Assembly (NCBI GenBank): GCA_031431125.1
Contig: JANPCX010000005.1
Span: forward strand, 1 to 50,445
DNA: 50,445 nucleotides
Origin: JANPCX01 sp031431125
GTDB taxonomy: Bacteria > Pseudomonadota > Gammaproteobacteria > Burkholderiales > Burkholderiaceae_C
Direction of reading: 5' to 3'
Shown: in pieces, positions 15,345-24,500 of the stretch
How the letters are laid out: each line of letters begins with the position of its first letter
Numbering within the stretch: the first letter of the stretch is position 1
Notes under the pieces: generated by a model
What the model was told of the DNA's origin: nothing
Seen by the model: the letters and a program-made list of their open reading frames with translations, nothing else
Database searches by the model: none
Program-made: the position numbers and the translations under genes

Positions 15345-15436
15345 TCATGAGAAAACGTCGGGTCGCTTCCAAGTTTTCTCATCCCCGTCGGGGGGGGGGG
15401 GGGGCTGGTGCAAGGCGACAGGTCTGGGGGCGCTCA
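15344..15436. repeat. Dispersed palindromic repeat, copy 1, with 15-G tract
   Basis: This stretch matches the reverse complement of 35576-35660 along nearly its whole length, the main difference being a G-run of 15 (15390-15404) where the other copy has six. Inside are 10-bp arms ATGAGAAAAC (15347-15356) and GTTTTCTCAT (15373-15382) able to form a stem, then a shared tail GCGACAGGTCTGGGGGCGCT. This copy is intergenic, just upstream of plcP. Confidence 0.8.
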
Positions 15437-16092
15437 CCAGGAAGTGACTTTCAGGGATGCGGCTCTTTTGGCCGATTGCCCTGTGTCGGAACACGCCAAC
15501 CTTGACATCAATCATTTTGCACAATGTGGAAGAAATCAGCATATTTTATAAGTATTCCTACGGCGGTGTTAATACCAAGTATTCCCCCCGCGAATAGGGG
15601 GTATTGAAACGTTTGTTAACAATCTTCCAGCCGACATTGACATAAATAGCTTTTCACGCAGTGTAAACCCGCATGGAAAACTGGAATGACGCCAACTTAA
15701 ACTGCACTTATCGACTTTGGTAACAAGGTAAAGCCAATCGTTTTCCCTTGATTTTTTTCAGTCAAAGGCACCCCCTTTTGGACTGCGATTCCGGTACCGA
15801 TCCGGGATTTGTACCGGTCGACCCCGATTTTTCGATTTCACAACAAGGCTAACCCCGGCTGTCAGTGGATTTTTTCATTTCAAATGACCAAAACGTGGTT
15901 TGAAAGCACGGATCGCATTCAGAGTACATAAATATATCGCATACCTTTATGCTTTCCTAGCATGACGCGGGTTTTAACCCTTCTTTTTACTCCCTGACCG
16001 TCAATGTCCCATCTGCTCAAGGGCTTAACTGCTCCCAGCAAGCAGCCGGATTGAATGCCGCCAGATCAATCGATTCTGGTATGAACTAATGA

Positions 16093-16111
16093 ACATTAAT
16101 AGCACATTAAT
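16093..16111. promoter_or_regulatory. ACATTAAT direct repeat at 11-bp period
   Basis: ACATTAAT occurs at 16093-16100 and again at 16104-16111, one helical turn apart, so a protein could bind both on the same DNA face. No gene is adjacent. Listed as a candidate binding site only. Confidence 0.25.
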
Positions 16112-16309
16112 CAAAAGTAAGCGTTAGCTCACATGTGTCAATTCAAGTCATTGTGCATCTGCTAAGGCGGCCACCGTTTTGATGTGAGGCTTACTCGCTG
16201 AGGGTGCTGTTTTGTTTGATCGATCTGGTATTCGGTGTGGCATGGAATCGAGATTGATTTCTATCTCAGTGGTGATTGAACCTGTTATTCAGCGAAAAAC
16301 AAGCATGCC

Positions 16310-17419
16310 TTGAAGCAGCTTTTTGCCACTGTGAAAAAATACGAATTTGAAATATCAATGACTGGATTTAATCTCAAAAATACATGGGTTCAAGTAAATC
16401 TTGACTTCCCTCGTCTGGTGTGTCGGCGGTGGTTGACGTGTGGTGCTCTCAGCCGGTTGCGCGCCGATGGATGGTTTATGAGTATTTCGCATAACAACAC
16501 TCAGACGTCTATTCAATATAAATCAAGGGCCACCGGATCAAAAAACGATCTCGTGTTGGCATATAAGTATTTATTTTCAACCTCATGGGCTGCTAAAAAA
16601 TCCACAGGTCTTGAACGGTTTCTGCAATTCAATGTCAAGGGAGCAACTGGCGAATTTTTGCGGCCGCTCTATTTGGAGTTTTCCAGGCATCCCCCGAGCC
16701 CCGCTGTGGACTTGCAACGCCCCTGGCGAGAGCTGTTTTCGCGCTACGAGGGTCCCACCAGCCCCGCGTTGAAACTCGCTTGCGACCCGTTCGGGGGCCT
16801 GGCCTGGCCGGATGCCTGTACCCAGTTGAGTCTCGGGTCGAGGCTGCGTACGAGTGCGCAGCGTCAGGTATTTCAGCAACCTGCTGGGTGCCGCTCGGAT
16901 TTGGGAAGCGTCGGTTTTAAGCGACGAGCGTTCTTTCTTCGCGACAGCAAAGAAAAGCCACCGCTGTGCAACACCCGTGCCAATGTGCTGGGTGGCAAGT
17001 GCAACGTGGAGGCAGGCCACAACGATTTGGGTCGATTCCAAAGCCTGGGCTGTCCTGATCGCGCCGAATTGAGACGCATCACCTCGCCCAGACAGGAGCA
17101 ACCCAGCTCGGCTGTGCAACAGCGAGTTGTATGCGACTCGGCTGCCCAAAAGCTTGTGGGGGGTGGGCTGTCGCAATTGCTGTATCCAGAGCAGCGAAGC
17201 CACGGTCTTGACCGCATTGGCGGGCGGTGTTCGCTACTCCCAAGAACATTCGGCGAGTGTCCGTCTTGGGGTGCCCCAGAGGAACGCGCTAGGAGCCGGA
17301 CCGGGATCTCTGGAAAGTCAACCAGTGGCGACAGTATGTATCCGAATAACAATTGGATACCCAATATCGCTCTGAAAAGACCGTCATCATGTCAATTTTA
17401 TCTACACCTCAATCATTGA
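16310..17419 (+). pseudogene. Unassigned open frame across a GC-rich island, possibly degraded
   Basis: A 369-codon frame is open here but I do not recognise any domain in it. The first 100 codons are AT-rich and lysine/asparagine-rich, while the rest is arginine, proline and cysteine rich, as expected of a non-coding frame over GC-rich DNA. No ribosome site precedes the ATG. Other frames over 16640-17310 also stay open for 60-200 codons, so one ancestral gene may have decayed by frameshifts. A short stretch in another frame near 17210-17290 (GGVRYSQEHSASVRLGVP) looks faintly like an outer-membrane strand. It may not be a gene at all. Confidence 0.2.
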
Positions 17420-17698
17420 AAATTGTTTCATGTTGTTTCGTATTTTCCATACTCCCTTGTTCAAAGGGATTTTTACCGAAAGTTAGGGATGGACGAATTT
17501 GGTGTGTAGCATAAAGTCCTTGCATATTGAGACCAATTGAAAAATTAACTTTGTATCGAAACTCGCTCAGCAAGCAGATATTTATTTGAATTTTTTTAAG
17601 CCATTTAACACTTAAATTCTGACTTCGAATTCAGTAAACCAATCTGTGCATTGATGCTGTAGTGGCACGGTGCAAATGTTTCCTATTTTTTTTGCATT

Positions 17699-19537
17699 AT
17701 GGATACCGTAGTAAATAAAATAAAACCATGTTCTTTTATTAATGTTCCGCAAACTATCAGTTGGATTGAGAGAATTCAGTGTGAGATAAACAGGCCATCC
17801 GAAAAGCCTATGTTTATTTTTCATGGAGATAATAAAGAAAGTGTGCATTCGCTATCGTTATATAATCTTAATTTGAGGGCGAGTGCAATCGCGGCGGTCC
17901 TTCAACAGCGCAAGCTCGAGGGGGAGCGAGCCATACTTCTGTACCAGCCAGGTATTGAATACTTGATCGCTTTGCTGGCCTGTTTTTATGCAGGTGTTGT
18001 AGCGGTACCGGTATATCCTCCTAAAACTAACCATACATTGGCGCGTATCGCTTCCATCATGGATGATGCGGGGTCGAACTTTCTAATGACCAGTTCGGAT
18101 GTGCAAAAAACGCTGAGCCAGGAAATTGTAGAAAGCCCCAGATTTAATCGGGCGCGATGGTTGACCAGCGACTCAGTCAACTCCGCCTGCGCAAGTGACT
18201 GGGTGATGAATATTCCACGCAATGATTCCCTGGCACTTCTTCAATATACGTCTGGCTCCACCGGTTCACCAAAAGGTGTCATGCTGACGCACGACCATTT
18301 ATTTTCAAACTCACGGATGATTAAAGACTCCATGGGTCTGAACAAGGACTCAGTTGGTGTTATCTGGTTGCCGCCGTACCACGACATGGGCTTGATTGGT
18401 GGCTTGTTGCAGCCGCTTTATTCTGGGTTCCCAGTGCACCTCATGAGTCCGGCCGCGTTTTTGCAGCGTCCCATGCGCTGGCTCGAGTTGATCTCGCGTT
18501 TCAAGGGCACCATCAGCGCCGCGCCCAACTTCGCTTTCGACCTGTGCGTACGGCGTGCCAAGCCAGACCAAATGGCGCAGCTGGACCTCAGCTCCTGGCA
18601 GGTAGCGGCCAATGGTGCTGAGCCGATACGCGCAGACACGCTTCAGCGTTTCGCCAAGACTTTTGAAGCCTGCGGCTTCAGCGCCAAAGCGTTCTTCCCT
18701 TGTTACGGCATGGCCGAGACGACGCTTTATGTCACCGGCACGGGCGTTGGGCGTGGTGTACGAACGGTAACGGTGAGTCGCCGTGCGTTGAGTGAACGGC
18801 GTTGGCAGGTGGGTGCTGCCGAAGGGGATGCGTTGTCCTTGGTCAGCAGTGGCAGGGCGCAGTCGCCCACCTTGTTGTGCATCGTCAACCCCGACACCCG
18901 GCAGCCCAGTGGGCCGGACCAGGTGGGCGAGATATGGGTGCGCAGCGAGAGTGTCGCTGCCGGTTACTGGCAACAGCCCGCGCTCACGCAGGCCGCCTTT
19001 GGAGCGCGGTTGAACACGGCCGCAGTCCCACCCGATGGCGCTACCGGCCCATCGGGGGCCGATGCGTGGTTACGCACCGGTGACCTGGGTGTGCTCCACG
19101 GAGGCGAGCTGTATGTGACGGGTCGGATCAAAGACTTGCTGATCATCGGGGGGCGCAACCACTACCCCCAAGACATCGAAGCCACCGCACTGAGCGTGTC
19201 GGCAGACGTGGGCGTCCACGGGGCCATGGCGTTTGGCGTGGCGGACGAAGCGGACTCGCTCATGGGGGCTGGCGAGCGTTTGGTGTTGGTGGTCGAACTC
19301 GACCGCAAGCGCTCGGGCCGCCCCTTGGAGCCTATCGCCGTCGCAATTCGACAAGCGGTGTCTCAAGAGCACCAGGTGCAAGTCAGCGAGTTGGCCTTTG
19401 TGGGACGCGGCAGTTTGCCGCACACCTCCAGCGGCAAACCCCAGCGCTACTTGGCACGCGAGCGGTTTTTGACCGGCGCACTGGGTGTGCTGGACAACGA
19501 AGCGTCGGTGCCGGCGCCTGCGGAGCTGATTGCATGA
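17699..19537 (+). CDS. Fatty acyl-AMP ligase (FAAL) starting a lipopeptide-type operon
   Basis: This 612-residue ANL-superfamily enzyme has FAAL traits: GERAILLYQPGIEYLIALLACFY, the AVPVYPP turn, the P-loop LLQYTSGSTGSPKGV at about residues 181-195, WLPPYHDMGLIGG, YGMAETTLYVTG and the C-terminal GRIKDLLIIGGRNHYPQDIE. FAALs adenylate a free fatty acid and load it on an acyl carrier protein, here presumably the one at 21314. The ATG at 17699 has no visible ribosome site, but the N-terminal length suits the family. The first 190 bp are strikingly AT-rich and the GC content climbs towards 18400. The stop overlaps the next start by 4 bp. Confidence 0.93.
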   Translation: MDTVVNKIKPCSFINVPQTISWIERIQCEINRPSEKPMFIFHGDNKESVHSLSLYNLNLRASAIAAVLQQRKLEGERAILLYQPGIEYLIALLACFYAGVVAVPVYPPKTNHTLARIASIMDDAGSNFLMTSSDVQKTLSQEIVESPRFNRARWLTSDSVNSACASDWVMNIPRNDSLALLQYTSGSTGSPKGVMLTHDHLFSNSRMIKDSMGLNKDSVGVIWLPPYHDMGLIGGLLQPLYSGFPVHLMSPAAFLQRPMRWLELISRFKGTISAAPNFAFDLCVRRAKPDQMAQLDLSSWQVAANGAEPIRADTLQRFAKTFEACGFSAKAFFPCYGMAETTLYVTGTGVGRGVRTVTVSRRALSERRWQVGAAEGDALSLVSSGRAQSPTLLCIVNPDTRQPSGPDQVGEIWVRSESVAAGYWQQPALTQAAFGARLNTAAVPPDGATGPSGADAWLRTGDLGVLHGGELYVTGRIKDLLIIGGRNHYPQDIEATALSVSADVGVHGAMAFGVADEADSLMGAGERLVLVVELDRKRSGRPLEPIAVAIRQAVSQEHQVQVSELAFVGRGSLPHTSSGKPQRYLARERFLTGALGVLDNEASVPAPAELIA

Positions 19538-21336
19538 AGCCAACGCCACCACGCACCTACCACGCCGCACTGGCCCTGGAGCAGTCCTTGGGCGACCCCA
19601 TGCAGCCTGAAAATCTGCTGTCCTACCGGCAGGCCATGCAACATGATGAGCGCGAAGCCTTCCCGGAAGCGGCCATGGGTGAATTGCACCGGCTGGGCCT
19701 GCACCGTGCTTTTGTGCCCAAGGCGCTGGGGGGCGATTTCGAATCCAGCGAAAGCTTCATCGCCCTGGGTCGTGTGCTGGCCCGCCGCGACATGAATGTG
19801 GCGGTGAGCTACTGCACCATGCTGTGGTCCGTGTTGGCCTGGATCGGCGGCAGCGCCGCACAGAAGAAACAAGTGGCTCACTGGGTGGCCCAAGCAGGTT
19901 ACTTTCCTTGCCTGGCTTATTCCGAGCAAGCGCATGGCGCTGACTTGCTCGCCAACGAGTTGACTGCTGTGCGTGGCCCGGACGGCCGTTACCGCGTCAG
20001 CGGTGAAAAGTGGCCCATCAACCGGGCCACACGGTCGCAGTTCGTGGTGCTGCTGGCACGCACCCACGAAGCGGCCCACATGCGCAACCACTCCTTGTTC
20101 ATCGTTGACAAATCGCAGCTGGATGCACGCCAGGTGTCCAACTTGCCGCGTGTGCCGACCCATGGCCTGCGAGGTTGCGATATCAGCGGGATTCGTTTTG
20201 ACGACTGCCTGCTGCCCGAAGCCGCGTTGGTGGGAGAGCCCGGCCATGGTCTGGAGTGGGCACTCAAGGGGTTTCAGGTGACGCGAACGTTTTGCAATGC
20301 ACTGTCGCTGGGTGTGGCGGACAGCGCGCTGCGCATCGTCACCGGATTTGCGACGCAGCGGCGGCTGTATGGCCAGACGGTGGTGGACTTGCCGCACGCA
20401 CGTGATGTGCTTGCCAACGCTTATGTCTCCCAGCTCATGGCCGAGTGCTGCGCCATCACGGCATCGCGGGGCTTGCACTTGTTCACCGAGCAATTCTCCA
20501 GCTGGTCCTCCATTGCCAAAGTGCAGGTCACCCACTTGTGCGACCACACCGTGGCGCAACTGGCTCAGTTGCTGGGCGCGCGGTATTTCATGCGCGAAGG
20601 GCTGGCCGAGGGCATGTTCCAGAAGTTCATGCGCGATGGTGGGATCGTCTCGGTGTTCGATGGCAGCAGCACGGTGTGCCTGGATGCGTTGGCCACGTTC
20701 TTGCCCGACATGTCGCGGTGTGCGAATACCGCATTGCCCGTTGATGTGGTCGCAACTCTGTACGACTTGCACCTGAGTTTGCCGTGCTTCGACGGGCGCC
20801 GCTTGACCTTGTCGGGCCGCGGTCGAGATGCGGTGATGCAAAGTTTTCCCACGCTCTTATCGCTGTTGCAATCGCTTCGGGAAAGTGATGGTGCTTGCAT
20901 TCCCGAGATCCAGCGCGAAGCGCAAAAGTTGGCGCAGGACTGGCAGGTCTGGCAGCAGGCGGTGGCCAGCGATCGCGCAGAACGGGGCCAGCGCAATTCA
21001 GCGCGTGCTTTTGGGCTGGCGGAACAGCTTTGCGCGATGCACTGCGCGGTGTCATGTTTGGGCCTGTGGATACACAACCGAGCCCACCTGGGCGACTTTT
21101 TCGCTGAAGGTGTTTGGCTGCTGGTCGCGTTGCAACGTGGCGGTGACCCGCATTTCAAGACCGGTCAACTGCATCCTCAACTCGCCCAGCGTTTGTGCGA
21201 CCAACTGTGCGCGCAGCACGACGACCAACACATGTTTTCCATCCTGCCCTGGCCACTTGCAGGTGCCGCCACATCGCCAGAGCTGGCCCCTTCCACCCCA
21301 CAAGAAAGTGCGAATGATGAATGCCTCACCCATTGA
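19534..21336 (+). CDS. Acyl-CoA dehydrogenase homologue, probably acting on acyl-ACP
   Basis: This 600-residue flavoprotein homologue has the dehydrogenase domains in residues 1-400 (FVPKALGGDFESSESF, YSEQAHGADLLANELTAV, GEKWPINRATRSQFVVLLA) and an extra helical C-terminal part of about 200 residues. At the place where many family members have catalytic Glu in a Y/F-E-G-T motif, this protein reads VFDGSSTV with Asp376. It lies between a FAAL and a carrier protein, so it probably puts a double bond into the loaded acyl chain. Whether Asp376 is the base, or activity is altered, cannot be told from sequence. It overlaps the ACP gene by 23 bp. Confidence 0.88.
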   Translation: MKPTPPRTYHAALALEQSLGDPMQPENLLSYRQAMQHDEREAFPEAAMGELHRLGLHRAFVPKALGGDFESSESFIALGRVLARRDMNVAVSYCTMLWSVLAWIGGSAAQKKQVAHWVAQAGYFPCLAYSEQAHGADLLANELTAVRGPDGRYRVSGEKWPINRATRSQFVVLLARTHEAAHMRNHSLFIVDKSQLDARQVSNLPRVPTHGLRGCDISGIRFDDCLLPEAALVGEPGHGLEWALKGFQVTRTFCNALSLGVADSALRIVTGFATQRRLYGQTVVDLPHARDVLANAYVSQLMAECCAITASRGLHLFTEQFSSWSSIAKVQVTHLCDHTVAQLAQLLGARYFMREGLAEGMFQKFMRDGGIVSVFDGSSTVCLDALATFLPDMSRCANTALPVDVVATLYDLHLSLPCFDGRRLTLSGRGRDAVMQSFPTLLSLLQSLRESDGACIPEIQREAQKLAQDWQVWQQAVASDRAERGQRNSARAFGLAEQLCAMHCAVSCLGLWIHNRAHLGDFFAEGVWLLVALQRGGDPHFKTGQLHPQLAQRLCDQLCAQHDDQHMFSILPWPLAGAATSPELAPSTPQESANDECLTH

Positions 21337-21589
21337 GTTCGACAGCCTTTGCTCGTCGTTGTGCCAAATGCTGGCCAAGGAGCTGCGCTTGCCACTGGAG
21401 CAGGTTCATGTGGACAGACCCTTGACCGAGTACGGCCTGGACTCCATCGGTGCCTTGACGCTGGCAGGCGAGTTGGAGGAGCAGTACGAGTTGGAGCTGC
21501 CCGCCACATTGTTGTGGGACTGCCCCACTGTCAACCATCTGGCCGGTTATCTGCACAACCTCCTGCAACCCATGGCGGCCCTGGCCTGA
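21314..21589 (+). CDS. Acyl carrier protein
   Basis: This 91-residue carrier protein has the phosphopantetheine site GLDSIGALTL at Ser44. Flanking helices (FDSLCSSLCQMLAKEL and the acidic ELEEQYELELPATLLWD) match discrete ACPs paired with FAALs. The start is one of two adjacent ATGs (21314 or 21317), inside the end of the dehydrogenase gene. It would receive the fatty acid from the FAAL, present it to the dehydrogenase and then to the NRPS condensation domain. The stop shares one base with the NRPS start (TGATG). Modification is presumably by the transferase at 30627. Confidence 0.93.
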   Translation: MMNASPIEFDSLCSSLCQMLAKELRLPLEQVHVDRPLTEYGLDSIGALTLAGELEEQYELELPATLLWDCPTVNHLAGYLHNLLQPMAALA

Positions 21590-24500
21590 TGGACGCTCTG
21601 AGCATGTCTGCCGTGCCAGCGACCCTCCATCCGGTAGAGGGCGAGCTGCCCTACGCACTGGCGCCTTCACAACGTGGTCTGTGGCTGCTGCACCAGGTCT
21701 CGCCCGACTGTGGCGCTTTTCATTTGTTGTTCACCTTGTCGGTGGCCGGGCCGGCATTGCAATGGCGGTCTGCATCCAGCGGTTTGTTGCATTCATTGAT
21801 GGAGCAACACCCGCTGCTGCGCGCACGAATGCACCACGCCCAGGCTGGGCCAGTGCAGTCGGTTGACCCCGCCGCCCAACCCGATGTGTGCTGGATCGAA
21901 GCCACGGCGCTGTCCACCGACGCGCTGAGGGAACAGATCCGCTGCGATGCGCGTGCACCCTTCAATCTGGAACAGGCACCCTTGTGGCGAGTTCACATTT
22001 ACCGCCAACCTGATGAGTCCTGGGTCATCGCCGTGGTGGCCCACCACCTGTTGCTGGATTTCTGGTCCTTGGGGCTGCTGCTGGCGCAGGGAGCTGCCTG
22101 GTGGGGTGTGTTGCCTGCGGGTGGCGAGGTGGACGGGCAGGGCTTTTTGTCCTGGTCCGAAGAAAAATCGAATCTCAAACAAACCTCATTGCCCGCGCAG
22201 CAACCCTGGTTCGCCCATTGGCAGCAAACCTTGGAAGCGGCACCACCGGTGCACAGCCTGCCTTTGGACCACGCCCGTTCAGCGCACACGGTGTACGAAG
22301 GCAAAAGCCAAACCTTTCGCCTGAGCCCAAAAGCCAGCGCTGCGCTTCATGCCCTGGCCAAAACGCAGCAGGCCACGCCCTTCATGGTGCTGCTTACCGT
22401 CTACGCAGCGTGGCTGCACCGCCTGTCCGGTGACCACGATTTCGTGATTGCCAGCCCCGTCGCGGGCCGCACCCAACGCGCACAGCGACAGATGCTGGGC
22501 CAGTTTGTGAACACCTTGCCACTGCGTGTGAAACTGTCTGGCGACGAGTCTTTCACCGCTGTGCTCGCACGCGTTCGGCACACGGTAATTGAGGCATTGC
22601 GCCATGGCGACGTGCCGTTTGCCGACCTGGTGGCGCATTTCGCTCCTCCGCGGGAAGCGGGCGTGGAGCCACTGGCGCAGCTCGGGTTCTCGTGGGAACG
22701 TTTGCCCCTGATGGCCGACTTTGCCGACTTCTTTTTGCCGCTGGACACTGGCGCGGTGTTTGAAGCCCAGGGTTTGCGTTTAACGCCCTTCGCGGTGCCG
22801 CAACAAGAAGGGCAGTTGGAGTTGCAAATGGAGATGGGTGGCGAGCACGAGGGCTGCCTCGTGGGCGTGCTCAAGTACCGCACGCCTTTGTTCGCCGACG
22901 CTACCATCAGCCATTGGCTGCGCAGTTGGGTGCAATGGGTTGATGCGGTGGTGGCTGCGCCTGAGCAGGCGCTGGGGGTGTTGCCGCTGTGGCAAGGCCT
23001 GAAGGATGCGCTGCCGGACCGCGGTGCGCAGCCGCCGCTTCCTGACCACACCGCCTTGCAGGAGTGGTGCGCGGTGGTACAGGCGCGGCCCGAGGCCATC
23101 GCCGTGGAGGATGGTCAAGGCCACCTGACCCATGCGCAGTTGATGGACCGCGCCCAGGCCATCGCCACTGGCTTGCAGGCTTTGGGGGTCCAGCCGGGCA
23201 GCCATGTGGGTTTGATGGTGGACCGCGATCGCGACCTGCCGGCCGCGATCTTGGGCATTTGGTTGGCGCGCGCGGCTTATGTGCCGCTGGACACCCACTT
23301 TCCCCGCGACCGTCTGGCCCTCATGGGCGACGACGCGCAGCTGTCCGCCCTGGTCAGCCTGAGCCACCACCAAGCGCTCTGGCCTTCCGTGCCCGCCGTT
23401 CTGTGCCTGGATCAAGCGCTGCCGGCGCCTGCCCAGCCACTGGCCGCAATGGGCGACGGTGGTGACATCGCCTATTTGATCTACACCTCGGGCTCCACCG
23501 GAACCCCCAAGGGCGTGCGGGTGGGCCACCGGTCGGTGCTGAATTTTCTGCGGTCGATGCGGTCGCTGATGCCGGTGGACACCGACACGCGTTTGCTTGC
23601 CGTCACGACGCCCGCCTTCGATATTTCGGTGTTGGAGCTGATGCTGCCTTTGCTCAGTGGTGGCGCGGTGGTGGTCTGCGAGCAGGCCACCATTTCCGAC
23701 GGGGATGCGTTGGCCAAAAGGCTCCACGCGCAGCGCATCAACATGATGCAGGCCACCCCCGCGAGCTGGAAAATGTTGATCAGCGCGGGTTGGACAGGAA
23801 CCCCCCACCTGGTGGCGCTGTGCGGCGGCGAACCCTTGCCAGCCTGGTTGGCTGACGAGTTGCACCCGCGCTGCAGGCAATTGTGGAATGTGTATGGGCC
23901 CACCGAAACCACGGTGTGGTCCACGGCAGCCCTGCTTCGTCAGGGTGAGCCTGTCCACTTGGGCGAGCCCATCCACCATACCCAATTGCATGTGCTGGAC
24001 GCCATGCAACAACCCGTGCCCCCCGGGGTGCTGGGTGAGTTGTGGATCGGTGGCCAGGGGCTGGCGGTGGACTACTGGTTGCGACCTGAACTCACCGCCG
24101 AGCGTTTCACCGCGCTGCCCAGCCTGCCGCATGCAGGCCGGCTTTACCGCACCGGTGACCGGGTGCGCTGGAATGCACAAGGTCGGCTGGAGCACCATGG
24201 CCGGCTCGATTTCCAGGTCAAGCTGCGCGGCTTTCGCATCGAGTTGGGTGAGATTGAAACCTTGATCAAACGCCAATGCACCTGGCAAGACGCCGTCGTG
24301 GTGCTGCGCGACGACCTGCCCACCGGGCCTGGCCTGGTGGCCTATGTCGTGGCGATGGATGCGGCGTCTGCCGACACCGCCGCCTTGCGCCAGCAGTTGC
24401 AGCAGCACTTGCCGCACTACATGGTGCCCAGCCAGGTGGTGGTGTTGGCCGCGTTGCCGCAAACACCCAACCGCAAGGTCGATCGCAAGGCCTTGCCCGC

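Larger units (their letters stand above)
15437..17698. other. Long gene-poor, mosaic-composition region upstream of the lipopeptide operon
   Basis: I find no convincing gene here. Much of 15500-16640 and 17310-17698 is AT-rich compared with the flanks. Items seen are an inverted pair AATACC/GGTATT around a C5/G5 stem (15571-15605), a TTGACA at 15637 without a good -10, GGGTTTTAACCC at 15969-15980 and a phased repeat at 16093-16111. A GC-rich island at about 16640-17310 is annotated separately. The region should contain the promoter of the operon starting at 17699, but no strong one was recognised. Confidence 0.6.

Noticed and set aside
15969..15980. GGGTTTTAACCC followed by a T-rich stretch as a terminator
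   Set aside because: Only a 5-bp stem with a 2-base loop; too weak and not behind any gene.
17660..17690. Sigma-54-like TGGCAC before the FAAL gene
   Set aside because: The GG and GC elements are about 6 bp apart rather than the required 10, so it does not fit a -24/-12 promoter.
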